From: Flavobacteriaceae bacterium | Lineage (GTDB): Bacteria > Bacteroidota > Bacteroidia > Flavobacteriales > Flavobacteriaceae | NCBI GenBank assembly: GCA_947453885.1 | Contig: CANGIF010000010.1 | Location: forward strand, 1-64,000 | Direction of reading: 5' to 3' | DNA: 64,000 nucleotides | Position numbers and translations under genes: made by a program | Part shown: positions 1-8,500 of the stretch, in pieces | Layout: every line of letters begins with the position of its first letter | Position numbering within the stretch: position 1 is the stretch's first letter | The notes under the pieces: model-generated | Databases searched by the model: none | What the model saw: only the letters and a program-made list of their open reading frames with translations | Told to the model about the DNA's origin: nothing

Positions 1-95
1 ATTTACTCAAAAAAAAAAAGGACACAAATCCTCTTACTATTCTTTCTAAAATTTTAACGATAACTCCATAGTGTTGACGGCATGTAATCGGTTCC

Positions 96-149
96 GTTCA
101 ACAGGAGTTTCATTGTTCGTGCTACGCACGCAACGAAACTCTAGCTGTT
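96..149 (-). repeat. Imperfect hairpin, attC-like, after the first small gene
   Basis: A long imperfect stem-loop lies just downstream of the minus-strand gene ending at 162. Arms AACAG (100-104) and CTGTT (145-149) enclose a second paired segment, gagtttc with gaaactc, and a third, gttcgtgc with gcacgcaac. Read on the minus strand, the far edge is GTTGAAC, which fits the GTTRRRY core of integron attC right sites. The opposite core is degenerate. There is no T-tract, so an ordinary intrinsic terminator is less likely. Calling it attC-like is inference; no integrase is in the window. Confidence 0.4.
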
Positions 150-161
150 TGTAGGTAGTTG

Positions 162-962
162 TTATTTCTCGAATTTTGTTTCGTCAAGAGTTATAGCTTT
201 TCCTTTTTCTTCCTCCGTTGGTTCTACAACTTCTTCTAATGAAAAGTATCTAAAGTTTATATTTATAATGTCAGTGTTTGGTATTACTAAATATCTACTT
301 GCAATTATATAATAATCTTCATCTTTTCCACCATCTTTGTCTAACTCTCTTCTTATGGGATTTCTTAAATGAACTGCTTCTAAATCTCCTTTGCTATCAA
401 TATAATAATTAAAAAATTCACCTGTGTAAAGAATACTTTTTCCATTAACCTTACAAAGTACGTTTATTATTTTGTCTGTTATTTCTTCATATTTGTCAGG
501 CACATCCTCGAAATCTAAACATTCTCCTGAAAAAATATAATGCCATTTATTAGTAAATCTAAAATATCGCCTTTTTCTGTCAATTTTTAGGTTTCTTATG
601 AGTTTTCTAAAACTATATCCAACTATAAATGAAGTTGAAAATAAAATAAGATTGTAAGAAAAAATTGCATATTTAAAATTTCCAAGTTGTTTAAAACTTT
701 CTTCGACCTTATTTGAAGTTGTGACACCTAAAATTAAATTTCCTAACTGTTGGAAATCAACAAAATAACTTGACGTATTGTGGATTATTGTAATAAAAAT
801 AATATGTAAAACAAGAGATGGAATTATAGACCAAACAAGTTCATTTACAATATTTTTATTAGTGTCATTTACACTTAATTTTGAAGAATTGTATGCACTT
901 CTTGCTATAAATCCTGGTGCAAGTATTATGAAGAGTAGAATAGTTGTAAACGCAATATTCAT
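162..962 (-). CDS. Membrane protein of unknown function, DUF6338-like
   Basis: The 266-residue product has about three hydrophobic segments in its first 120 residues (roughly 4-22, 39-62 and 98-122), followed by a soluble region of about 145 residues rich in charged and beta-prone sequence. The N-terminal ILAPGFIARSAY pattern resembles the DUF6338 group of membrane proteins; this is recognition by eye and not certain. The start ATG lies 3 bases after the stop of the small upstream gene, so the two are probably co-transcribed. It lies between two attC-like palindromes and could be cargo of a mobile or cassette-like region. No function can be assigned. Confidence 0.6.
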   Translation of the reverse strand: MNIAFTTILLFIILAPGFIARSAYNSSKLSVNDTNKNIVNELVWSIIPSLVLHIIFITIIHNTSSYFVDFQQLGNLILGVTTSNKVEESFKQLGNFKYAIFSYNLILFSTSFIVGYSFRKLIRNLKIDRKRRYFRFTNKWHYIFSGECLDFEDVPDKYEEITDKIINVLCKVNGKSILYTGEFFNYYIDSKGDLEAVHLRNPIRRELDKDGGKDEDYYIIASRYLVIPNTDIININFRYFSLEEVVEPTEEEKGKAITLDETKFEK

Positions 963-965
963 ACA

Positions 966-1187
966 TTAACCAAGTTCTCTTACTCTAAAATACTTTTCCC
1001 CAATTTTTACTAATTGAGTTTGAGAGCTAACAGAACTTATCTTATGAGCAATTCTAACTAATCCGCTTCCAATTTCAGGAGTTCTATAAACCTCTTTTTT
1101 GGTTACATTTACTGTTATTTCTTTTACTTTACTCATTATATATTTTTTAAGACTGTCAAATATACTATAAATTTTTTTCCAAAACAT
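966..1187 (-). CDS. Small unknown protein (73 aa)
   Basis: A short product with no recognised domain. The first 17 residues are basic and amphipathic; a second possible start (MSKVKEITV) lies 17 codons downstream. It ends 3 bases before the start of the membrane protein gene at 962, which suggests translational coupling and a two-gene unit. A role with the neighbouring membrane protein is possible but unsupported by any motif. Confidence 0.5.
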   Translation of the reverse strand: MFWKKIYSIFDSLKKYIMSKVKEITVNVTKKEVYRTPEIGSGLVRIAHKISSVSSQTQLVKIGEKYFRVRELG

Positions 1188-1244
1188 AATTTTTTCAGTT
1201 TTTTACACTTCGGCTACTTTTACAAATACCTACAACTTTCCGGC

Positions 1245-1361
1245 GCTTCACACAGTTGCGAAGTTCGGAACTTTATATTTTCTGTTATAGCTATAAATTT
1301 TTGCGAAACGTAAACGTGAACTTATAACAAAATTCGCATTCTTGTCAAACCGCTGTTAGAC
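1245..1361 (-). repeat. attC-like imperfect palindrome between two small genes
   Basis: Read on the minus strand, this spacer begins with GTCTAAC, an exact match to the attC RYYYAAC core, and ends about 117 bases later with GTGAAGC, 6 of 7 to GTTRRRY. The outer arms are loosely complementary, and inner TGCGAA/TTCGCA and GTTATA/TATAAC pairs support a cruciform. Length and orientation (gene, then R'', then R') fit an integron cassette for the gene at 1380-1790. The match is degenerate and no integrase is visible. Confidence 0.4.
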
Positions 1362-1379
1362 GTTCGGTTTTTTATTTAA

Positions 1380-1790
1380 TTATCTTCTCAATTCCATTAT
1401 TTCTCGATATATATTTTCATTTTTTGGCACAAATATGAATTCAGTTCCAAAATTCAATTTTGAATTTAGTTTTACGTTAATAATTTTTCCGAGTCTGCTT
1501 TGTTCTTCAATTTTTTCAATTTGAGTAATTGGAATTTCAATAATTTCTTTTCGATATTCAACTATAATTTTTTTGTTTTCTTTATCAAGGAATACATTCC
1601 TTAATGGAAATAAAAATTTTCTAACAGTATAAATTATTCCATTTAGTACAAGTCCAATTATAATCACAGCAATCCAATTTTTTTCTACTATTGTTGAAAT
1701 GAACATAAATATCCCTGCACATAGCATCCAAATTGAAAGAATGTATTTTCTTAAGAAAGTTAATTTTGAGTGTAGTTGTATTTTCTCCAT
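1380..1790 (-). CDS. Small two-TM membrane protein with PH-like tail
   Basis: The 136-residue product has two predicted membrane helices (about 14-32 and 36-54), then a soluble part rich in alternating hydrophobic and charged residues. This layout resembles the bacterial PH-like or YcxB-like proteins that sit on the inner membrane. No catalytic motif is seen. It is a stand-alone gene, with attC-like sequence downstream and a repeat-rich non-coding stretch upstream, so it may be an accessory cassette gene. Function unknown. Confidence 0.5.
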   Translation of the reverse strand: MEKIQLHSKLTFLRKYILSIWMLCAGIFMFISTIVEKNWIAVIIIGLVLNGIIYTVRKFLFPLRNVFLDKENKKIIVEYRKEIIEIPITQIEKIEEQSRLGKIINVKLNSKLNFGTEFIFVPKNENIYREIMELRR

Positions 1791-2154
1791 TTTTACTTTA
1801 ATTTTATTTCGGTTTTCCGTCGCTCTAAACTGACCGCCAACTCATAAACACACGCAACTCCTATTGCGTTTTTTTAAATTGTCGTCTTCAAAAATATAAA
1901 AAATACTGTCAAAAACACCAAATTATACGTTCTGAACCCCAATCGCGGTCAAGTTGACGTCAAATTTGGGGTTTTGGACGTCAAATTTGTGGTCATACAA
2001 CGTATAATTTGACGTTGTTTTGATCTCCGTTGCCGTTGTTTTGACCAACGTTTAAGTTCTGGACGTATAATTTGGCGTTTTTGTGCCTGCCCAAAACCAT
2101 TTTTTGCTTGCCTTAAAACACCACTGCGGTAATTGAAACTAGCAACTATGCTTT
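1791..2154. other. Non-coding stretch with short degenerate repeats
   Basis: No credible gene was found. The right half holds four related 13-18 base units at 1956-1968, 1977-1989, 1999-2016 and 2062-2079, built from GACGTCAAATTTG and ACGTATAATTTGACGTT. The third unit is itself partly palindromic (AACGT...ACGTT). The stretch separates the small accessory genes from the 3' end of the sigma-factor operon. Confidence 0.6.
1918..2082. repeat. Cluster of short GACGT/AAATTTG-type repeats
   Basis: Units share the frame GACGT-(C/A)-(A/T)AATTTG: GACGTCAAATTTG at 1956 and again at 1977, ACGTATAATTTGACGTT at 2000, and GACGTATAATTTGGCGTT at 2062. A partial inverted copy (aaattatacgtt) occurs near 1919. 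Spacing is irregular and there are no conserved repeat-spacer units, so this is not a CRISPR array. It could be a dispersed-element remnant or protein-binding cluster. Confidence 0.5.
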
Positions 2155-2721
2155 TTATAACAATCGTTCAATAACCCAATAGAGTGCCACGGCAGCAATT
2201 AGGGAAGATAGGGGATAAACAACACGTTCTTTATACCACCATTTGTGGCCAAACCATTTGCTTAGTAGAAAGTACGCCAACAGTATGACTACAATTTGCC
2301 CTAGTTCTACACCCAAGTTGAACGAAAACAAACAAGAAAAAAAGGGTGCTTTTGGAATTCCAATTTCTTTTAACGCAGTGGCAAACCCCATTCCGTGAAC
2401 CAATCCAAACAAAAAAACAACGACTAACCGAAAAGGGTTGCCGCTTTTACAAACAATGTTTTCAATTGCTGTATAAAGTATCGAAACGGCAATTAGTGGT
2501 TCAATATAATTTGAATTGGGCAATAGCCACCCCGAAGCCACCAATCCTAAAGAGAGGCTGTGCGAAACGGTAAAAACTGTACATTGAACCAGCACCGATT
2601 TTACGTTAGACGACTGGAAAAATAACGTCAGTATAAACAAGATGTGGTCAAAACCCAGCGGAATGACATGCGTAAACCCAAGTTGGAGATAGTGGGTAAT
2701 GGTCTCTAAATAAGGCATCAA
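2155..2721 (-). CDS. HupE/UreJ-like integral membrane protein
   Basis: The 188-residue hydrophobic product has about six membrane segments. The N-terminal THVIPLGFDHILF stretch (H18, D25, H26) matches the signature of the HupE/UreJ group, and H54 and H109 (LVHGMGF) lie in later helices. Family members are predicted or shown nickel/cobalt permeases, but the subgroup in Bacteroidota is functionally uncharacterised. It is the last gene of the sigma-factor operon, and its start abuts the stop of the upstream gene with no gap. The context suggests it moves a metal or small solute for the secreted proteins encoded upstream; that is inference. Confidence 0.8.
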   Translation of the reverse strand: MMPYLETITHYLQLGFTHVIPLGFDHILFILTLFFQSSNVKSVLVQCTVFTVSHSLSLGLVASGWLLPNSNYIEPLIAVSILYTAIENIVCKSGNPFRLVVVFLFGLVHGMGFATALKEIGIPKAPFFSCLFSFNLGVELGQIVVILLAYFLLSKWFGHKWWYKERVVYPLSSLIAAVALYWVIERLL

Positions 2722-3903
2722 TTATTGTTTGACTAACTTGACGACTGTTGTAGTTCCTGCAACTTTTAAGTAATAAACCCCACTTTGTATTGTTGAAAAA
2801 TCTTGTTTGTCGGGCGATTGTCCCACATAAATTTGCTTTCCTAATTCGTCGTATAATTCATAAACTTCGTTGCTCGATGTAGTAATTACATTAAATTTTG
2901 AGGTAAACGGATTGGGAACTACTTTTATTGAATTTGTTTCATTTACCACCTGGTGGTTTGCCAAATTAGTAGGAATGCCTCTCACACAAATAACATAGTT
3001 AGCATTTGTTTTGCTATCGTACGTTGTAATTCCAAATTGTGTGTTCCAATACCATGCATTTGATAGGTTGCTAGCATTGGGCAATAATGTAGTAGAAGAC
3101 CAATAATTTTTAATGCCAATAGTGCCAAAATAATTGGTGTTGACAGAAGGATTCAGAACACTTTCGTCATTCAAAGATTGTAATTCTTTGATATTTGGCA
3201 ATCGCCAGTCCGAAAAACCTGCTAAAGTTAGATTTTCAGAATATCCAATGGCTTGCTCCCAAGTAATTGCTGCTGCGTTTGGCACTTTTTGCCAGATTAA
3301 TTGTGTTGTAGTATCAGTAATAGTACCATCACCGTTATCAGTAAAATGATTGGGTAAAATGGTAGGAATTGTTACATTTCTAACAGCTCTCACATGATAA
3401 CTTTTATTTCCTCCAGCACTAACAGTTTCAGACTTTGGTTTGTTACCTATTCCTCCTCCTGAATTTGTACACCAAACTTTGGTGTTGTCATTTGCTTGAA
3501 AGGCATTGGTCCACCAATAATCTGCGCCTGTTGAAGGAAAGTACGTTGTGTTCAAAGCAGGGTTGTTTCGTTGAAGGTTTACAAGGCTAAACGATTCCAT
3601 AGGAGTGGGTAACCGCCAATTGGTATAGCCACCTAGCGTTAGCGAACTGCAATAAGCAGGTGCGTTTTCAATAGTCATTTCGCCACCATCTACTTTTTGC
3701 CACATCAATCCGGTTACATTATCTGTAATGGTGCCATTTCCGTTATCGGTATAGGACGGGACATTAATGATGTAATCATTATCCTCACCAAAAGTAGCGG
3801 TATAACTTGTGGTTTGCCCCGTATCTGGTAGTAATAGAATTGATTGAGTGACACTTTGTCCAAAAGCAATTGAAGAAACAAAAAACAGTATTATTTTTTT
3901 CAT
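2722..3903 (-). CDS. DUF1566 (Lcl-type) secreted protein with T9SS sorting domain
   Basis: A signal peptide (about 1-16) is followed by two copies of the DUF1566/Lcl C-terminal module, around residues 55-175 and 188-312. Each carries the DNxTGLMWQK or TTTQLIWQK strand and a WRLP motif; the second ends with YVICVRG. Residues ~325-393 form a T9SS type A sorting domain (VVPNPF near its start, basic end). The protein should cross the outer membrane and be cell-attached or released. DUF1566 has no known enzymatic activity. The gene sits between the HupE-like gene (no gap) and another T9SS protein gene (8 bases). Confidence 0.85.
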   Translation of the reverse strand: MKKIILFFVSSIAFGQSVTQSILLLPDTGQTTSYTATFGEDNDYIINVPSYTDNGNGTITDNVTGLMWQKVDGGEMTIENAPAYCSSLTLGGYTNWRLPTPMESFSLVNLQRNNPALNTTYFPSTGADYWWTNAFQANDNTKVWCTNSGGGIGNKPKSETVSAGGNKSYHVRAVRNVTIPTILPNHFTDNGDGTITDTTTQLIWQKVPNAAAITWEQAIGYSENLTLAGFSDWRLPNIKELQSLNDESVLNPSVNTNYFGTIGIKNYWSSTTLLPNASNLSNAWYWNTQFGITTYDSKTNANYVICVRGIPTNLANHQVVNETNSIKVVPNPFTSKFNVITTSSNEVYELYDELGKQIYVGQSPDKQDFSTIQSGVYYLKVAGTTTVVKLVKQ

Positions 3904-3911
3904 AAGATTAT

Positions 3912-5135
3912 TTATTGAACTACTAATTTTTTAGAGATTTCAAATTCTGGTGCACTTATTTTTATTACGTATATTCCCGACGAAAAGTTGTTTAAAGGAA
4001 TGGTTTCCATAAATTGATTAGAATTAAAAATAATTTCTCCAAGTAGATTGTAAATTGCAATTTTATAAATTTTACTTTGATCGGATAAGTTACTATCTAA
4101 ATGAATTTCGTTTTTGGCAGGATTTGGAAAAACTCTAATTTGATTTTCATTGAGATGATTTTCATTTGTTGATAAACTAGATGCAACCGTTTTTCTAACA
4201 ATTACTTCATTGTCTAAAATAACATTGGTACTCCAAATAAACTGCGCATCATTGTTTGCATCATCAAATATAGAAGTAAAATTAGTATATGCGGGTTTAT
4301 TGTCCACACCAATTGTTGCATTGGTATAAGTTGTTGCATTGGGCCAAGTCGAATCGTCGAAGCTTGTAGTTGTCCAATTTGCAGGTCTTGCCCAATGTAA
4401 TCCATAATAATTTGCACCCGAATTGCTATCAGCAGTACTGCAATTTGCCGAGAGGCGCAAAGTTCCTGATTCTGTCGGACAAGTTAAATTCATAATTGGC
4501 GCGGTATAAAAAGTTTGGGCTTTCCAATCGGAATCTGTTTTTGCAATAATGTTGTTGTTAGCATCTTTAAAAACAGCAACCATGCCGCCGTCTCCACTAT
4601 GATAAGTAAAACTACCACTTGTTTCTGCGCCCAAGCCTAAACGTTCCTCCCAATCTACAAGCAACATGGCAATTGTAAAGGGGCGATTTACTTTAAAACG
4701 AACAATACTCGAATTGAATTGTGTATAAGGAACTTTGTCTTTTCCAACAGGGATACCATTAATATACATTTCAAAATAATTATCAGAAAAAACATAAGCT
4801 GTAATAATTTCGCCACTAGCATCGATGGTTACAATGTCTGAACCATTTAATGCTGCCAAAGCGGCTGTAGCAGTAGCATAATTATTTCCATCGCAAACAT
4901 TGTTCAAATCTGATGCAAACGGGAAACTTGCATTTGTAAAATTAGTAACGGCTGGAACCGTCCAAGTTGTACTATTGGAAGCCGTAATTGTGCCAACTGC
5001 CGAAATTCTACCCCCTGAACAAGTGTAAAGATTAGAAGTAGTAGAAGTTGCTAATCCTTGTGTAACCGATGCTGTTCCTGAGTATTGCGCAAAACTATAA
5101 GCAGTGAACAATAAAAAAAAATAAAAAATTCTCAT
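3912..5135 (-). CDS. T9SS-secreted protein with possible galactose-binding-like fold
   Basis: The 407-residue product has a signal peptide (about 1-16), a beta-rich body, and a C-terminal T9SS type A sorting domain from about residue 335 (VFPNPAKNEI; ends KKLVVQ). In the body, a DSDWKAQ segment and a later FDDSTWPNA segment recall jelly-roll or rhamnosidase-N-type carbohydrate-binding modules, and AQFIWSTNVILDNE precedes the sorting domain. Several Cys could form disulfides. No catalytic motif is seen. A surface binding or structural role is inferred. It is translationally adjacent to the YHYH gene (stop and start abut). Confidence 0.7.
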   Translation of the reverse strand: MRIFYFFLLFTAYSFAQYSGTASVTQGLATSTTSNLYTCSGGRISAVGTITASNSTTWTVPAVTNFTNASFPFASDLNNVCDGNNYATATAALAALNGSDIVTIDASGEIITAYVFSDNYFEMYINGIPVGKDKVPYTQFNSSIVRFKVNRPFTIAMLLVDWEERLGLGAETSGSFTYHSGDGGMVAVFKDANNNIIAKTDSDWKAQTFYTAPIMNLTCPTESGTLRLSANCSTADSNSGANYYGLHWARPANWTTTSFDDSTWPNATTYTNATIGVDNKPAYTNFTSIFDDANNDAQFIWSTNVILDNEVIVRKTVASSLSTNENHLNENQIRVFPNPAKNEIHLDSNLSDQSKIYKIAIYNLLGEIIFNSNQFMETIPLNNFSSGIYVIKISAPEFEISKKLVVQ

Positions 5136-6737
5136 TTATTTTATGATTACTTTTTTAGTTACGGTTGAATTTAAAAACTGAATTTTCACTAAATAATTTC
5201 CTTTTTCAAATGCTTTGATATCAATGTTTGATGTGAACTTTGCTGTTTTATATACTAGGCTTCCTTTGGAATCATAAACTGAAATATTTTGAACCTCGTT
5301 TTCTAATTGAGAATTGTTAATTTTAATGAATAACGTTTCAGAAGCAGGATTTGGAAACAATTGAACATCTAAGGTAGCATCAAAAAAGGATGTTGCTAAT
5401 GGAACCGTGCATTGCGTAAAGCCGTTATAGTTGGTAGCGGTGATGCCGCTTGGTGTTATATAATTAAACGTATAAGTGGTGCCGCTCCAGCTAAAATTGG
5501 TAGCATAGCCCGAAACTCCGTTTAGCGTATAGGAAAGAGTATAACCATTGTTATTAGCAGTTGCCACACAAGAAGTGATTAAAGCACCGCTTAAAGGCGT
5601 CCAATTCTCGTTACGAACAGGGTGTGCTGCTGCTTGCGGAATCAATTGATTAGTGGCATCTTCGGTTACTTGTCCAACAAAATTTGCAATCATATAGGGT
5701 GCAGTTGCGGTTCCGTGATAATGATACACACCATTGGCATAATGGCCATGATTGGCATCTAAGGCAATCATTGGGCTACCGTCTGGCTCAACGTTTCCAT
5801 ACACCGCATAACCGTCTAGCGCAAATGCACAAGGTAAATTGGTAGTGGTTTGTCCAAGTGTATATAAATGTAATGGTGCAATATGGTAGTGATAATCGTC
5901 TCCGCGACCACAATGTCCACCATAACTATCCAATTGACCGTCAAGATATGAATCGACACCAGTATTGGTATGGTAATTAAAAATAGGAACTCCATTGGCA
6001 GCAATGGCTATTGCGCCTCTAGTAAAATGAACATTGTCAATAGCAATTGGCGTTGCTGCAACTACTGGATTCAAAGGAATGCTCCAATGATTTGCTCCAA
6101 TATAACATTGCGGAATAGGCACTTGTTGTTGCCAACCATGGTTTGAAATTCCGACCATCATTTCGTGATTTGGCACCCCTTTGCTTTCAACATAAAAATA
6201 GGTGTTGTCCCAAGAAGTGTTTACATGGGGAACAAACGGAGCAAAAGCCGCGTTCACAAAAGCAGGGTCGGTAGTGGTTAGCATTTTTTTGCCAAAACTG
6301 AACAGTAAGGTCGATGCACCAACGACGACAATTGGAATTAAATATTTTCTTTTTCTTTGGTCAGCTGCTTTGATGATGAAAGCAGCAAAAGTGATTAAAA
6401 ACAGTACCATCAGTAGCATTTTTCCAAAATACTTTTTATTTATTTCGGGAGTAGCTTTAGCAACACTATTGGAATTAAGCGCTTTAATTTGAGCTATTTT
6501 TTGATAAACATAGTCTTGGTCTGCTTTTGAAAGGGAAGTTATCGGATAACTTTCTAGAACATTGTGTGCATTTTCAATAGACACTTTGCCGTCTTTAAAC
6601 ATCGAGAACGAACCGTCTATGAAGCGGTGTTCTGTTGGAATAGTCCAATGACGCAAAATTTGATTTTCGTAGTTGATGGTATGTGCCGAAGTAATTAACT
6701 GAAACATACCAACAAAAAATATAAATGCTTTTTTCAT
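5136..6737 (-). CDS. YHYH-domain protein with T9SS sorting domain and internal TM pair
   Basis: The 533-residue product has an N-terminal signal-like helix, a region of about 80 residues, then two strongly hydrophobic segments (about 107-123 and 132-148). A YHYH domain follows, with YHYH at 282-285 and again at 338-341, in a His-rich setting (GGHCGRGDD, ANHGHY) that could bind metal. A T9SS type A sorting domain starts near residue 455. Internal membrane helices are unusual in a T9SS substrate, since cargo normally passes the periplasm as soluble protein. The biochemical role of YHYH domains is unknown; copper- or other metal-binding is a guess from the His clusters. Confidence 0.8.
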   Translation of the reverse strand: MKKAFIFFVGMFQLITSAHTINYENQILRHWTIPTEHRFIDGSFSMFKDGKVSIENAHNVLESYPITSLSKADQDYVYQKIAQIKALNSNSVAKATPEINKKYFGKMLLMVLFLITFAAFIIKAADQRKRKYLIPIVVVGASTLLFSFGKKMLTTTDPAFVNAAFAPFVPHVNTSWDNTYFYVESKGVPNHEMMVGISNHGWQQQVPIPQCYIGANHWSIPLNPVVAATPIAIDNVHFTRGAIAIAANGVPIFNYHTNTGVDSYLDGQLDSYGGHCGRGDDYHYHIAPLHLYTLGQTTTNLPCAFALDGYAVYGNVEPDGSPMIALDANHGHYANGVYHYHGTATAPYMIANFVGQVTEDATNQLIPQAAAHPVRNENWTPLSGALITSCVATANNNGYTLSYTLNGVSGYATNFSWSGTTYTFNYITPSGITATNYNGFTQCTVPLATSFFDATLDVQLFPNPASETLFIKINNSQLENEVQNISVYDSKGSLVYKTAKFTSNIDIKAFEKGNYLVKIQFLNSTVTKKVIIK

Positions 6738-6749
6738 AATCTTGTGAAT

Positions 6750-8492
6750 TTATTTTTTTACTATAATTTTTCCGGAGTTTATTTTTCCTTTATCATTACT
6801 AATTTGATAAACATAAGTTCCATTTGAAACATCATTTCCCGAATTGTCTTTTCCATCCCAATTAACTTGAAATTTCCCTTCGTTAATGAAATTATCAGTG
6901 ATTAAATTTTTTACTAATTGACCTAAAACAGTATAAATCGAAATCGAAATATGGTCAGGGTTGCTGAGTGTAAACTCAATTTTTGACTCAGTAATAAGTG
7001 GATTTGGATAGACAATTTCATCTAAGTAATTAGCATTCCATATCACAGGTGAATTAGTGCTTAAAGTATAACAATTTGATAACCCAATAGTGTAAGTTGC
7101 TGAAATATCTTTGTTGTGTCGTGTTGCATTTTCATCAGCAGGAAGATAGGCACGCACATAATCAACTTGAATTTGAGTTGCACTTACCGTAACTCTTAAG
7201 TGTCCAGAATTTCCGACAATTTGACCAGCAATATAGCCATAATCAGCTGCTTGTGATGGATAGTTAAAATTAGGCAAACTTGGTTGTGGGGTTTCTTGAT
7301 ATACTAAACAATCCTTGTCTTGTTTTACAAACAAATGATCATGACCATGAAAAAATATATTTACATGGTTATCTGTTAATAAATCTTTAATAGGCTTATA
7401 CCAACCCGGTCTATAGCTTGCAAAACCAGAGGTTACGCCATCATAATTCAATCCTCCCCATTCGTATTTATCTGCAAATTCTATTCCACCTCGTCCTTCA
7501 GGATCACCACCAACAATTTGATGAGAGAATATGAATTTGAATTTAGCGTTACTGTTCTCTAATGTCGTTCTTAACCAATTATATTGTGTAATTCCTAAAG
7601 ACCAATTCCATCCCGTATTGGCAGTTGTGTTGGGCTTTGGATTTGTGTACCAATATGGATCAATAACAATAAATAGCGCATCTCCCCAAGTCCAAGCATA
7701 ATAAGCGTTTCTATGAGCAGCACTGTTGTTTGGACCGATATAATTTTGCATGGTAGCGTCTCCAGAATAAAATCCATCTGGACTTGGATTTAGAAAATAT
7801 TTTATTCTTTCTTGCGCATTCCAAACAGCTATATTATTTGCTGTTCCATTCAAATTCCATCCAGCTTCTCCTTCGTGATTGCCAAGCACATTAAATAAAG
7901 GCATTGAATGACAAACAGTTTCATAGTTAGAACGCAACAAATTACATCTATATGGAATAGTGTCATGAGGAATAGCATTGGTGGTTAAATTTTTTAATTT
8001 ATCAGTCATTAAAAAATCACCTAAATCAATCATAAAATCTGGATTGTCTTCTAATTGATTTTGCAAACATCGTTGATAAAGAGGTACATTTGTTGATGCG
8101 TCCATGTGAGGATCTGCTTGTACAACAAAAGAAAAAGTGCTCCCAAGTTGTCTTTGAGTATGAAAATAATGTTCTCCTAAAGTAGTAAAACTTGTATCGC
8201 CCGGATTTCTATAAATAACACTATAATAATATTTGGTGTCTGGCTGCAAACCATTTATTGTTATTTCGGCGGGGTCATTTGCTGCAAATGTTTGCCAAGT
8301 TGTTTGACTAGTCAAGTTGCCACTAATGGTACCGAATTTTACTGCCATCTCTGTTGGTATTGAAAAAAACATTTTCAAAGAAATTCCAGTATCTCTTGGT
8401 TTTCCTAAAACTTCTCTTCGACTTATAGTTTGTGAATTTGAAATTAAATTCACACATATCAAAAATAATATTAAATAGATTTTGTTTCTCAT
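6750..8492 (-). CDS. Secreted purple-acid-phosphatase-like metallophosphoesterase (copy A)
   Basis: The 580-residue product has a signal peptide, an N-terminal Fn3-like module (about 25-115) as in purple acid phosphatases, and a calcineurin-like catalytic domain with the full metal-ligand series: DPHMD, LGDF, GNHE, a SHQ histidine and GHDH. The C-terminal part after ~495 is a FlgD-like/T9SS sorting region (YPNPL, then NGTYVYQI, ending in basic residues). It should hydrolyse phosphomono- or diesters outside the cell; the substrate is unknown. It lies 8 bases from its paralogue and 12 from the YHYH gene. Confidence 0.87.
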   Translation of the reverse strand: MRNKIYLILFLICVNLISNSQTISRREVLGKPRDTGISLKMFFSIPTEMAVKFGTISGNLTSQTTWQTFAANDPAEITINGLQPDTKYYYSVIYRNPGDTSFTTLGEHYFHTQRQLGSTFSFVVQADPHMDASTNVPLYQRCLQNQLEDNPDFMIDLGDFLMTDKLKNLTTNAIPHDTIPYRCNLLRSNYETVCHSMPLFNVLGNHEGEAGWNLNGTANNIAVWNAQERIKYFLNPSPDGFYSGDATMQNYIGPNNSAAHRNAYYAWTWGDALFIVIDPYWYTNPKPNTTANTGWNWSLGITQYNWLRTTLENSNAKFKFIFSHQIVGGDPEGRGGIEFADKYEWGGLNYDGVTSGFASYRPGWYKPIKDLLTDNHVNIFFHGHDHLFVKQDKDCLVYQETPQPSLPNFNYPSQAADYGYIAGQIVGNSGHLRVTVSATQIQVDYVRAYLPADENATRHNKDISATYTIGLSNCYTLSTNSPVIWNANYLDEIVYPNPLITESKIEFTLSNPDHISISIYTVLGQLVKNLITDNFINEGKFQVNWDGKDNSGNDVSNGTYVYQISNDKGKINSGKIIVKK

Positions 8493-8500
8493 GTTTGATT

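Noticed and set aside
162..1187. Possible toxin-antitoxin or effector-immunity pair
   Set aside because: The pairing of a 73-aa and a membrane protein is suggestive only by size; no toxin or antitoxin motif is visible.
1918..2082. Possible CRISPR array
   Set aside because: The repeats are short, uneven and irregularly spaced, with no uniform spacers and no cas genes in the window.
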